Part shown: one piece after another, positions 1-11,718 of the stretch | Layout: each line of letters opens with the position of its first letter | Position numbering within the stretch: the stretch's first letter is position 1 | Source: Choristocarpus tenellus KU-1152 | Taxonomy: Eukaryota > Phaeophyceae | NCBI GenBank assembly: GCA_964200185.2 | Contig: CAXNAD020000165.1 | Location: 1 to 26,685, forward strand | Reading direction: 5' to 3' | DNA length: 26,685 nt | The notes under the pieces: generated by a model | What the model saw: only the letters and a program-made list of their open reading frames with translations | What the model was told of the DNA's origin: nothing | Database searches by the model: none | Translations under genes and position numbers: made by a program

Positions 1-3000
1 GCTCAAGCATTTGGGATAGTCTACGGCCCAGATAGCCTTCCGTCTTCTCAACCCCCCCCCCCCCAAAAAAAAAGAGAACAGAAATGTTTTTGAATGGAGT
101 GAAGAGTGGGGAGGAAATTGAAAGGACAACTTACTCCTCAAACTGTGTTGGACTACCACAAACTGGGCATCAGGTCCTCAAAGGTTCAGAACCACTAACC
201 ACAATTCTGGTGTGTTGTTTGATTCATGGCATCATCGCGTTGCTTTGCATTGCATTGGGCAGCGCCATGCATATTTAATGGCAAAAACCTCTTATGTAGA
301 GGATTATTGGTGATGGGGAATATCATGAACACCTGAGAGTCAAGCAGACTCTAGGTGCCGGACAAGTCTTTGCCACACTGACCTCTCCATTTGGACAATA
401 TTGAAACATACCAGAGTTTTCCATCTGTTCTACAGGATGCATCCACAAATCTGGGGATTTATTTGCAACATCCAGACTGCAAGTATGAGATGCTAGATCA
501 AAGTACCTCCGTATTTCCAGTCCAGGACGTGGAGCATGTGTGCATCACAACATACCAATAACCACAGCACTCTTAGCAGCACTAGACACAAGCCTAATTT
601 GTCCACGATGAAACAATCCAAATATTGAGTTCAAGTTATCAACAGGGTTAATAAATAACAAAAACCACAGTAATCTTTCCTTGCCCATCCAAACACCAGA
701 GAATCAATTACACACCTCCCTCTAGAAAGGGGAACACAACCCCACCTTTCCAACCCTAACCCTAGCCATGCTCACCTCAGTCATAGTCATAAACGCCTTT
801 CGACATGCCCTCTCCTTGTCCTCCAGGCTAGCCTCCACCTGCCCCCAGATCCCCTGATTCACCACCTTGAACTTACGTTGCAGCTTTGGGTCCACCAGCT
901 GGGTGCGTTGATGCCACCTATTCGCAGTCCCTTTCCACCAAGACATACATCCACTGTAGTCCCTCGCAGCAGCTTTGTCATCCCCATCTCCCCCACCCCC
1001 CCCTATTTCACTGTGCTCTATCCCAGTGTGTTCTTCCCCTTCTACATCACCGTTGTCCTTCTCAGGGGGGATGCCCCAGCTCTTCATGTGCATCCTGCGG
1101 ATGCTTGAGAGGTCACCAACAAGGCCGTCCATGGCATTAGTAGCCTTTTCAGACAACGCCTTCAGCTCTGGGTCGCTGTTGACATACAAGGGCAGCACCT
1201 CCGACCCTGCGTGGGGACAAGGAGATGATACAAGGAAGTTAAGAGGGGGCTGACTAGCGAAATTGGACCAAAAATGTACAATAAATAGATTGGTCGTCTC
1301 GCTGGTAAGTCTGTTCACCCTATGGTGGGCAAGGATCGATAGCCTGCTTGTGAGACAAAAGAAGGTAGAGGGTAGGTTGAAATAAGTCAGACAGATAAAG
1401 GTATAGTAATGAGAAGAGACAGAAGCAACTGCCGCAGAACCAAGTGAAACAAGAAATGAGTTGGAAAAATACTGGGAAGGGTAGGAGAGTAGACTGAAGG
1501 TATTGCAACATGGAAATTCACAAAAGAAAGATACACAACCGCACTTCATGTTCAGAAACAAAGCTTGTGCACCTTCACATGATAGGTGCTACTCATGAGG
1601 TGCAACAATCATTGATACCATCAAGCCACTTGTCATGGGGTGCATTGAACACCTCTACCCTCCCCTGACCTCAGTCTCTACATATTTTCTTGGCGCTACC
1701 AATGCACTACACAACACCTATATATATATATATACACAAAAAAAAAATACACCTCCAACATGTATGGTCATTTGATGTGTTGTTCATGAGAATGCCGGAC
1801 CACAGGGCAACTCTAACAGGAGCTGACAGTACTCTCCTGGGCCTCAGAAGAGTGCACTCCTGACAAAGCAAAGAACCAAAAAGGAAACTCTTATCTGGCA
1901 GCTACATTACGGAAGCAGGAGCACCTCGACAGAGACCCCACTGTAAGAAGCAGATTCATGGAAAAAAAATATATTAATACATGGACAAACAATAAATTCC
2001 CAACCCCGACAAAAATTAAATTGCACCTGGCAGTTGATTGGCCGAATTGAGCAACCGCTGCAGCAAGATACGAACCTCCAGAGTACGGTCCCACCAATGC
2101 CGCTGCCTGTGATGTGCAAAAATGGCAAAAAGGTGAGAAGAAACAGGAATGAAAAGGAGTGAAACACAGGGATCGATAGCAAGCGACACATCAGTTTCAG
2201 ACAACATAGTCTAAAAGTGGTGGGATGTGGGTAAGGAAGAGACTGGAGGGTAGAAGACGCAGAATCAATGACAGGAACACACTCTGTAAAGCCAATAGTG
2301 CAGATAATGATAGACTAACATCCCAGTACAACAGGCAATACAATTGTCGGCTGCTATAGCCCTGTGTCTCACTCAAGCCTGATATAATTGCAGCCAGATT
2401 TTTGCACTCCTTCAACTTGAAATAGATCTGTGGATGCACTGAACCATTCAGCAGAAGGTAATATTCGGAGTTCATCCGCCATGTACCCTACGACCAAATA
2501 AGGGGAGATGAAGATCACACTCACAATAAAAACAAGTCATAGTGAACAATTCTAACCCTGTTAAGAAAGACTGGACCATCGACATCCCTTCCTTTCCAAA
2601 CAAAGGGCAACATCATCTAATCTCAACCAAGTTTTGATGTTTCTTGCAGTTGCAGTTGAGCAGATAACCTTCCTTTCACATTTTAATCATTTCTGAAAAA
2701 AAAAGACATTTCAGCATTTAACCCAATCAGATCACTATGTTGGAGGTATAGTGTTCTTGAAAAAAGAGTTTTATAACAGTGACAGTCACCTAGTTCAATG
2801 TTGCTGTACCATAAAGGACAATTAAGGTCTCTAACCCACCAAACTAGGTACAGGGGATGCCAGCAACTCACAAAGGGCAACTACACAGTTCCACAGTTTT
2901 GCATTACCAACCAGTATCAGAGAGCACATCAGCCAAGAAATGGATACAGTGCACTTCATGATTCCTACAAATCTTACAGACCCCCATTCGTCCGTGGTGA

Positions 3001-4429
3001 GTCTTCATACAATACTGTTCCAACCTCCCCTTCGCATTCAACATACTCCAAGAAAAATGGCTAGACTCAGGAGAAAAAGGAAGAGGTCTGCTGCCAGAGG
3101 CATCTTAAAATTCTTCTCACCTCAGCATCTCCCTAGCACACCTTAGCTCTCCCGCCCCTGCACCCACCCTTCCCTTCCGAGCCCTGTTGTCCTGCCTGTC
3201 CAGGTGTGCAATCTGCTCATCTACTAGCGCATCCATATCCCCAACACCTGCAAACACACTGGCTTGTCCTACGGAAGAGGTGCCCTCACCATGCCCAGCA
3301 ACACCGAAATTTTTCCCGCCCATATCACCACCATTATCTTCCTCTTCTGTGAGATCTCCTTCGTCCTCAGAGGAGCTGACATCATCAAGGGTGAGGGATG
3401 CTTCGGCGTTCAGTTCCACTCCACTACTGTCACCTTCACTTTCTGAGCTGCCGACAGCTCCTTCGTTCTCTTCGTAGCCTTCGATATCTCCGTCGGCGGC
3501 TTCGTCCAGAGGGCTTCCTCTAACTGAGAGCGAATGGTACAACAGAAAATCGTGAAGTTGGGTATCAGCAGGGCATGGAACCAGGTTGTGGCAAACTCTG
3601 TAACGCCCCCTTGGGACGACGACGTCGTCTTCGTTCTTGAATAGATGGCGGAAGCATTGCTGGCACTGTTCAAATATCATCGTGGTGTTGAGGGACAGTG
3701 AGCTTTGGAGACATCCATACAGACTCTGAACTTCAGAGTTGAAGTAGAGAACGACGAAGAACTGAAGGGTGAAAGGTGCACTCTAGGAGTTATACTTGAC
3801 ATTTAATTGCAGATAGAGGCCGGGTATATATATGTATATCAATGTACTTACGGTTGCCATTTAGACGTGCCAATTTGGCACGAGACACCCGCTTGCCATG
3901 ATACTCTCGACCGATGTCTTCCATGTCCGCTGCAACTCGAAGGGTGGACATGGGAGGTGGCTCGGGCGTGCCATCCTCGTCCATGCCATCATTTCCATCC
4001 TTATAGATATTCAGCCCTAGGGTGGCACACAAAGAGATCGGTTATCCAGACAGATTTGAGAATAGGCAAACGATCAAAGGCCAAGTCACAGTAAAAGGTC
4101 TGTGGTAGGGGTTGCCAAATACGGTGTTTGCAAGGAAGCCCTAGGAGGTGAGGGGAAGCAAGGGGAACCTCCTACAATTGGATATACACTTACATCTACA
4201 AATGTAAGGGGAAGATGTAGTCGAACCCATTGTACTGTCACTCGAAGTATAGGATAGCACCATAGAGGGATAGGACCAAGAACCTCATCGATGTTGTACA
4301 CGCACCTGCACCCGTTCCATCATCGTATTCCGAAGCATCTGGGTCGAAGGATGTTGAAGGGGCCGCTGATGTAAGCTCAGCAAGTCTGTCCGATAGGGTT
4401 CTCTTCCTCTTTGGGACCTTGGCAGACAT
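1..4429 (-). CDS. AATF: AATF/Che-1 (BFR2) family nucleolar protein, 3' end outside window
   Basis: Minus-strand gene. Exons: 4306-4429, 3852-4016, 3121-3523, 2027-2106, 776-1206 and perhaps 1-43; intron phases 1, 1, 2, 1, 0 all match. The family acts in small-subunit pre-rRNA processing in the nucleolus, and animal AATF also in transcription (established knowledge). Exon 1 starts MSAKVPKRKR and has LSDRLAELT followed by an acidic stretch, as in BFR2 N-termini. Exon 2 has EYHGKRVSRAKL, like the conserved Y-x-G-x-x-x-SR block. Exon 3 is very acidic. Exon 4 gives HWWDRTLEVRILLQRLLN and NQLP, the counterpart of the human ALWDQLLE-RIKLQKAL-NQLP block (about residues 232-256). Exon 5 has WHQRTQL and DKERACRKAF, matching WHDKTKL and DKERLLRR. 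About 401 residues are covered; the C-terminal TRAUB domain is missing because the window ends. Exon 6 (GYLGRRLSQML) is the weak point. The assignment is secure. Confidence 0.9.
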
Positions 4430-4697
4430 CTTGCTTGGTTTTAAGTGTTGGGTCGTGGTTGGGAACCAAGTTGTGTGAAGAACTCACTCGCGGCGCGCGA
4501 CAAAATTAATAATAAATTTTATAAGGGTCGAGTTGTGTTTTGTTATTAATAGTATATAGGTCTACCAATTCTCTTGAAAATTTATGAAATGACAGCCCTC
4601 GTGCGCCTTTGCACGCCTTAGCATATATTCAACCAACACCAGCATACACCAAGAAGTTGGCAGCAGGAAAATCATAGAACTCTGAAAATGGTTTTTG
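4430..4697. promoter_or_regulatory. Divergent promoter between AATF-like gene and the 4698 gene
   Basis: Only 268 nt separate the two start codons, which point away from each other, so the promoter is probably shared. It holds a GC-rich patch at 4488-4500 ending in GCGCGCGA (4493-4500) and an AT-rich stretch with a palindromic TTATAA (4519-4524) that could serve as a TATA-like element on either strand. The function of each element is inferred. Confidence 0.5.
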
Positions 4698-5709
4698 ATG
4701 AACGTGCGCTGCTACGAGCGCTTCGCCAGTTTCGCCATGTCCGGGGGCCAGACCATTACCGACCAGCAAGGCGTGGGCGAGGTAGCGTTGCTGACGCAAC
4801 AGGCCTTGTTAAGGTGAGTTGTTGGTTGTGATGTTATGGTGGCAACCTCTCCCCCCCCCCTCTCTCTCTCTGACATTTCACTACGAGGATAGTACAAGCA
4901 TAAGCAAAATCCAAGTGATAGGGATGTAGCATGATTGGGATAGCAAGAAGCTGGGCTTGTCCTTAGGCCTTTTTCGAACCCAACTATACTGCGAGGGGCA
5001 CATCGAACTGTGCTTCGCAATCTTGATGAACACCATGTCGAAATGCGGGACGAGATGGATACCATTGTGGATAGAATATTAATGTAGCCCCCACGCACTC
5101 TCTTGCCTCCAGCGGCAACCGTTGTCCAAAGAGGAACGTGCAGTAGCCGAGAGGGACCTGGCGTCTTTGGGTTCAGGGGATTGTATAGAGGATAAGACAA
5201 CGGTGGCAGTAGAGGAAATTCAGAGGTTGAACCTGATTGAGCCGGAGGAATTTTTTTCTGTGTTTGACTCCTGGGTGGATGCCAAGTACCCCGGGGATCG
5301 ATTGAGCGCTACTAAATTGAAGGTTGCATTTCGAAAGGTGAGTGGCATATACTCATTTTAATATTGTTCGTCGTGATCGCCTATGGGCCCTCCACACATT
5401 TAAGGCCCCTTCGTCTTATCTGGCACTTTACATGCTATATCCAAGGCTGTTGCTTGATCTCGATTTATAGTTCCCTCATACGGTGTCCTCATGAGTACCT
5501 GAGGAGTTTCTATGCTTGATGGATTGTTTTTATGTGAAAAATATAATCTCGTCTTGAAGCGATATTAGCGTTTCTCTAGTAGCTAGGACAACTACTATTT
5601 TTCACCTATCCCCAATTTTTCTTTTGCCTTGAATTTGCAGGAGCACCGAGGGGTGGTGTCAAGGTTGTGCCTGGATGACATAGAAGATATTGCCCAAGCC
5701 ATGCAGTAG
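4698..5709 (+). CDS. Four-exon gene, conserved-looking protein of unknown function (~169 aa)
   Basis: Exons: 4698-4813, 4967-5066, 5113-5337, 5641-5709 (stop TAG 5707-5709). The phases 2, 0, 0 are consistent, and the donors gtgagt (exons 1 and 3) and the acceptor tttgcag (exon 4) are strong. The intron 5067-5112 is only 46 nt, with a weak donor (gtggat) but a branch-point-like TATTAAT. The start at 4698 is chosen because that frame has balanced residues and GC-rich third positions (MNVRCYERFASFAMSGGQ). An ATG at 4688 opens an Arg-rich alternative frame that can also be spliced, to an acceptor at 4943. Exon 3 is acidic (EEIQRLNLIEPEEFF, SWVDAKYPGDRLSATKL) and the C-terminus reads LDDIEDIAQAMQ. 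The protein looks soluble and helical, with no membrane segment. I do not recognise the family. It is divergently arranged with the AATF-like gene. Confidence 0.7.
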
Positions 5710-7741
5710 TAATTTTTGTTTCCCTGTCGCCAGCAAAGAATGCTAACACTGCAAAATTATTAGCTGCCAGTTAGTGAAATCTTGGCACAGTTGGAAGAGG
5801 TGAAGAGCCACTGCTGTCTCAGCGGTGTCTGCTAGTCTCATCTGCCAACTGCGCAGGACGTCGTAGATCTTGCACAACAGTGCTCAATAAGGAACCAATG
5901 AGAACAGAGGACTGGACTATGGAGCTGTAAATACTAGTGTTATTTGAGAAGTTGCAGGTTCAATGAGACCTTCCTCTTCCATTGATGGCCACTTATGTTC
6001 CCTTTTTCGATATGCTGTGATGCTCCATGTGTGAAGGAATATGTATCGAGAGTCAACTTGAAGGCTGAACTATTGTGCTTTATAAGTATGCTGAATGTTT
6101 TTTTGACATGCCGTACCCCCTGCACTTGATCAAGTTGCCCCTGCAAGTCTTCATTTCCATCTCCTGGAAGAGAGCAGAGATTTGGCTCCTATCAATACAA
6201 TTGCAATTGTGTGTTAGGTGTCTTGAAACACTTGGTAGTACTAGTAGATACGGAGTAGGTAAGAGGACTGAGGACAATTTTCAGCTGTGTAACTTCCTGA
6301 GTTAATTGAGACCACAGAAGAACTCTTCTGCTATTGTAATACTGCATACAGTTAATACTGTACTGACTAGGAATACCATGGTAGTAACAGCGTCAGAAAG
6401 ACAGAACGCCTACTTGCCAGCGTATTGGCGCAAAGGGAGATGGTGTGGAGAAGAATCAAAAGGTAAGACCACTGGACATTTGCTGCAACATCACAATGAC
6501 CCAAGTACCAGGAGTACTAAACTGCTGTGATGCCTGTTAGTGTAGGGTATATGTTCGATACGGAGTGGAGCACTTCAATTTCTCCAATGCTGAGACAAAT
6601 GTGACGAAGCTTGCCTGTGGTTGGATCGCCTGCGGGTCAGGTGGGAGAATGTGGAGTGGAGTACAAAGGACATTACTTGTGAACAGAGGTGGTGTTGACT
6701 TATTACATAATTTGTTCGGAGAACCCTAAAAAAACTCTGGCATGACATGGATTTGTTGAACATCCTGATTTTGTCCCAGCAGGGATAAAAAGGAAAAGTG
6801 GCGTACCCCCTTACTTCATCAGGAGGAGGAACACACAGTCCAACGTGGAGGAGTATATCCACCACATCACCGTAATAGAGTAATGTGGGACTACGTTTTT
6901 ATTTACTGGGGTCTGACTTGGCATCTTTATGATCCAGCAATGGTATCGCTTCGCAAAGATGTTGGCTGTTGCCCAGCAGCGAGGCACTGATTTGATGGTA
7001 ACCATGTTGAGGTTGGGAAGATGAGATAAAATCGAAATCTGGAAAATTACAGAACTGTATTGACACGTTGTATCTGAAGCACTGGCCCATCACAACCATA
7101 TTTTTAGCTTAACATGCTGTGGTTACGGTTAGAGCGAGTCTCCCCCCTTGTAGTTAGCAGAATGAATTATTCCTGCACCCCAAGCATCAAGTGGGCTATA
7201 GCTATCCTTTTGTCAGTGTGAGTGCAACCTATTCCTTACTGACCTGGGCTCTATCCTGGATGGTTTCCCTAGAGCTTCACATTTTATCCTTGATTGGGGA
7301 CCTATTACAAGGAAGTTTGTGGGTATGATAGTTGTCGCACCCTTCAAATCTAAAGCCCACCTAAAAACAGTTTGCTGATATGTACTGCTTTGAGTCTTCA
7401 GATGCAATTTAATCGAATCTCAACATACATAAAGAAATGCATCATTGAGGGTCGCTTATGTTAGTGATTGCACTTCTCCCCTATATCATAGCATGATCAT
7501 GTTCTTACAGGACTTTCCAATCAAGCCTGCAAAAATATGCTATGAAAATCAGCTCAGATGTAGTGTAGAGGGATAAATTGGTTGGATGCTCCATGTCATC
7601 TTCTGTCTGGCTTCCTACGTTTAAAATAATTATCTCCAAGTACCATTCACAGCCCCAACCCCTACACAGTGACTCACCTGATCACTCCAAGTCTTACAGC
7701 CTCGAACCTTTTGCAATATGTATCATTTGATCTGAAGGGGT
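5710..7741. other. Intergenic stretch, no gene supported
   Basis: Downstream of the TAG at 5709 only short overlapping ORFs with irregular composition occur on both strands. I could chain no splice-consistent exons. The first part presumably includes the 3' UTR and polyadenylation region of the 4698 gene; AATAAG at about 5885 is a possible but unproven signal. Confidence 0.4.
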
Positions 7742-8465
7742 CTCAGGCACTACATAGTGTTGCGTGTGTTGTAGTCATCAGTGTTACGTACACAACATAG
7801 TGTTGCCCCTTTAACGTAACACATTGTATCAGAACACAAATATAATCTTATTGCACTGTCATCCTGTGACAATTTGTGATAAAGATCAATGAGATAACAT
7901 CTCATTTTTTGTACTCTAATATAACATTTTGTGTAACGAAATATCATGAAAGTGAGTGTAGTCTTTTTTGTTGAGAGGCATCTATATGAGACTTGCAACA
8001 TCAACGGAAAGAAACGGTTGAATATCTGGATTCGCCATCGCACAGCAACATCATCCTTGTATAGAATTTGGAACAGAAACACCGAACGGTCCAATAAAAT
8101 GCTGAGAGACCCTACTGTCCGTCAAGTCTGTTCATAAGCAATGTGATATTTCCTACTTCAATATAATAATAAGTAATGTTATGTTGCAGCACAATGCAAT
8201 GGGATGCTACGACAACACTTAGGAGAGTGTTGAGCTGTAACAATATTTTAAGTCGGAACACAATGTTATAACGTTATTTTGTGTTATGGCCTAACGTGTT
8301 TCGCTATAATGGTAACAAACACCTTAAATTTGTTGGTTCGGAGTGTTATGAGCATTGCACAATGTTGTATATATTTTGGTCCGGAGTGTAACGGGCACTA
8401 CAATATAGTGTTATATATGTTTTGGACTGGAACGTAACAGGCACTACATTGTGTCATCTATGTTT
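7742..8465. repeat. Cluster of diverged short repeats (GGCACTACA...GTGTT units)
   Basis: A related motif recurs in the same orientation: AGGCACTACATAGTGTTG (about 7746), GAGCATTGCACAATGTTG (about 8350), GGGCACTACAATATAGTGTT (about 8393) and AGGCACTACATTGTGTCA (about 8430). The last three are preceded by TTTGGT/TTGGTT plus C(G/T)GGAG-like or GGA sequence and sit about 40 nt apart, so they look like a decayed minisatellite. The motif is itself partly palindromic (CACTACA...TAGTG). No coding sense was seen. Confidence 0.5.
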
Positions 8466-9329
8466 TCGTCGTCAATGCTCTGTGCATAACATAGTTTTGA
8501 GTGTAGCGTTGTCCAAGGTGTAGAAAATTCACAATAGTAAAAGAATAGAGTTGTGGACAACAGAAAACGTTCTATGAAATAGATATTTGATTAGGTCTCA
8601 TTTAAGGGAATGCTTCGATGATATTGTTTTTGAGTACAACAGATTCACATAAGCAAAGTTGTGTTTGTATAGATTGTCGTACATCCTGGATTATTTTCCA
8701 CATACAGGAAAAGTCAAGGTCTAGACCCAAAGTATCTAGGAGGGGGGAGCGGTCTACACCAGGGTGTCCTTTTGGGTCAAAACCTGGAAAGTGTACTTAC
8801 ATTATCCATTTGACGTATGCAACCAAATCACCCCAAAATCACGACATGAAAAAATTGACCCCAAATGGACAGCCGCCACCCCCCCCCCAGATACTTTGAA
8901 CCTCTACATAGTGCTTAGGTGACATTGAGCTTATTTTGCATGCGTGTGCTCAATCAAGCGCATTTTTGTATCAATGGAATATAATAGGTACTCTCAAAAG
9001 AGCTGTGTACTCGTTGCAGTACGAGAAGTCTGTCCACATTTGGAGTACTTTAGTCAACACAAATTGAACAAGTGAAGAACCAGATTACATTAGGAGAGTG
9101 AGACCCACCAACATTTTATTGTCCTCAATGTCACCACATAAATAGGCCCTGTCTGAGGGATGAAGCAAGAGAATAGCACAACGGCACTGTTACTTGTAAA
9201 GGTGCTTTGGGGCTGGTAACAAATGTTTATCCCAATACATATCTTGGTCAACACTTACTACCCAAGAGGACTGGTGATCCTGAAGAGTATAGTGATCGGT
9301 CCCTCTAGATCAGCCAGCCTTTTCCACAC
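8466..9329. other. Intergenic, nothing recognised
   Basis: The stretch holds a poly-C run at about 8879-8889 and scattered short ORFs, with no coding sense I can support on either strand. Confidence 0.4.
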
Positions 9330-9584
9330 TTGGTGGACACTGCCAAACAACTCAGCCTGTCACCTAATCTTAATCTCACGTACTGTAAGCGCCCTGTATA
9401 CACACAGGAAGACAACCCTTCCGGGTTGCAAACTATTGAGCATGTGCTCTTCTACTTCTTGTGCTGCCCAAATTCTGTATTTCTTCAAATGGTAAGAAAA
9501 GTCTTTGATCTTGGATGTACGACTAACGATTCAACCCTTCACGACATCCAGTCCAATCTCGATTTACGACACCGCGCAACGTAA
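9330..9584 (+). pseudogene. Possible retroelement reverse-transcriptase C-terminal remnant
   Basis: The open frame contains QTIEHVLFYFLCCPNS after a Cys-containing segment (TYCKRPVYTQEDNPSG). This resembles the C-terminal zinc-finger-like end of LINE reverse transcriptases, where a C-x(n)-(E/Q)T(I/V)EHLLF-x-CP motif is common. There is no upstream RT domain, ATG or continuation in frame, so if the resemblance is real it is a fragment. It could also be chance. Confidence 0.25.
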
Positions 9585-9797
9585 CATCTAGCACAATCAA
9601 TATTATCTGGTTCATGCAGAAAGCTGCTCAAATGCAGATGGTATGCCGTATGATAGGGGTTGAGGATTAGAGGCCACAACTCATACAATGCCTACCTCTC
9701 GAAAGAGGGCAATCACAGATAGATAGATACTTGGTCTTTCTTGGCACTGGAGGAGACGGTGGTTCCCATGTAGGTACCTACCAACTGGTTGCACAAA

Positions 9798-11718
9798 CTA
9801 TACCAGTCCTACCTGCCCCATACAAATGCGATACTCCTGTATAAGTGGTGTTTCAAAGTAAGAACAGTGTAGACATTTCCATATGAAACATCTTACTTCA
9901 TACGTACACATTATTGACTCTATTAGTAGGTAGCTAGCAACCTATAGAAAACGAATAGGACGTAAATAAATAAATTAGTAATACTACATAGTCTATGCAC
10001 ATGCAACAACAACCTTCCGTAGTAAATATCCATAGAGATGACACCTACTTCAAGTACCTGCACCTGCTATACAGTAGGCTCGACCCGTTCACCTTTTGTC
10101 CCAGCTTTCGTTGTGTTGCAGTAACGACTAGCTTGATTGAATCTTGGAGATTACAATCACCACTAACCTCCCCGTATAGCCTTAATACCTCGGAAGATCC
10201 TTCCTCGAGTTTCTCGATGGATTCGACCCCTTGTCGTTCGCTTTCACTATCAGGTCGATAGAATTTCACGAGGCTAAGTGTCTGAGAACTGAATTGGTGT
10301 GTTCATGCCGTTTGAACTACTCGTCTCTCACCCTCTCTCTTACATCCCCCCCCGTACCTCTTCATGGTATAATGAAGTGCAGCATATATATGCCCGTGTA
10401 CTTTATCCTTGCTCTCCTTGAAATACGCATACCTTGTGAGGTGGGATTATGGCATACTTGGGGAACAATTTCGCATAGGACATGGTACTACTGGAGGCAT
10501 TTTCTAGGGATTTGAGAGGATAGTTGAACAGGTATTTCACGTGTTTCAATGAGCGATCGATCAATCCTTGATAATCCTCAAGTCCACTGCCCCTTAGCCC
10601 TTGCTTTTGGCTTGGTGGATTGCTTTCTGTCAAAATATTCAATCTGGTGGTATGTGTGACTCGTACTACAACTACCACTAGTTCTAATAGTTGATCTAAT
10701 TTGTGATTACACCCTACATCACAGGAAAGAATCCAGACGTTTTGGAAACGAGAAAAAATCAAAGAAACACTATAGCATCCATCCGCCCGTCCTTTGTGTT
10801 GTTTCCCAACCCTCTCACTACCATTCATCACTTCCAATCCATTATTCCCATTGTGGTGTATGTGTTTTCCTGTCCACACACGATACATCTATCAATATCT
10901 AGACCTGTTAATACACAAGAACCAAGCAATGTATGACTCTAGAGGCTTAGAGTCGTTCGAGAATCATAGGTGCCTTAACAATGTCACTGGTGTGTGATAA
11001 GAGCCAAGTTGAGGGGGTAACATGATGCTGCCTTAGCATTATGCTACAACTACTGCGGCGTGATGACAGTTTCTTAAGAGGCTCTTAAATGTGAGTTTGT
11101 GCTCTGTGTGAACGTCACGCAATTGCCTTTTGCATCTAATTACTGTGGTACTCACATCGTCATTTATCATTCCTTCCTCTGTTGATTGGTGTCAACTACG
11201 TTGGTACTTTGCCTCATCTTTCGTAAGTCCATACTTTCCCGAGGGATCGACAATGTCCTAAATATGTGTGTATGTACAGAGAGTAGAGGATACTGAAGTG
11301 AATGAGGAGCGTAGCAAAGTCTAGTTAGCCCGTAGACAAGGTGAGAGACTATCAGCAAGGATTAAACTAAAGCAAAACTTAGCCGTTTACCCGTCATACC
11401 ATCTCCATGGTGACGCATGCTAGTATGAGCTTACTGTCTCTCCACCTCTTTTAAGGATTCTTCGTATCAAAGAATTATAGGTCGAGTTCATTCAATAAAC
11501 CTTACTTGTGCTTTCGTTACAGATGTTGACATATGCCCCTTGTTCATGTTATCCTTGATTTGATGTAAAGGTGAGCTAGAGACTTTGCTGCTGAAAATGC
11601 TGCTGCTGCTGAAAAGGTAAGGTTGTTGTACCTGTTTTTTTGACCTGACTGGTTTGAAGTAGCTGTAAGTGCGACGTAAAGAACGGTAGGGGAAGAGAGA
11701 AATGATGAAACAAACCAT
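9798..11718 (-). CDS. Five-exon gene, protein of unknown family (~230 aa) with basic N-terminus
   Basis: Exons on the minus strand: 11506-11718, 11200-11257, 10433-10626, 10093-10281, and possibly terminal 9798-9836. The phases (0, 1, 0, 0) chain without a break, and the donors gtaagg, gtagtt, gtatgc and gtgaac are acceptable. From the ATG at 11718 the N-terminus (MVCFIISLFPYRSLRRTYSY) is rich in Arg, Ser and aromatics and has no acidic residue until about residue 55, so a mitochondrial presequence is possible. The middle exons read DIVDPSGKYGLTKDEAKYQ, then LEDYQGLIDRSLKHVKYLF and PKYAIIPPHK; the fourth has FYRPDSESERQ and LRLYGEVSGDCNLQDS. The body looks soluble and partly helical. I do not recognise the family. 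The start and the last 12 residues (EYRICMGQ...) are the least certain parts; the first exon could instead begin at an internal acceptor with the true start further upstream. Confidence 0.6.

Noticed and set aside
1207-1561. Upstream half of the long minus-strand ORF 722-1561
   Set aside because: The Phe/Ser/Leu-rich part before 1206 is intron read-through; a good acceptor (cccacgcag) at 1207 and phase match to the AATF exon at 2027 place the exon start at 1206.
2197-2475. Minus-strand ORF (MNSEYYLLLNGSVHPQ...) as an extra AATF exon
   Set aside because: The exons at 3121-3523 and 2027-2106 join directly in phase and in family alignment; nothing is missing between them.
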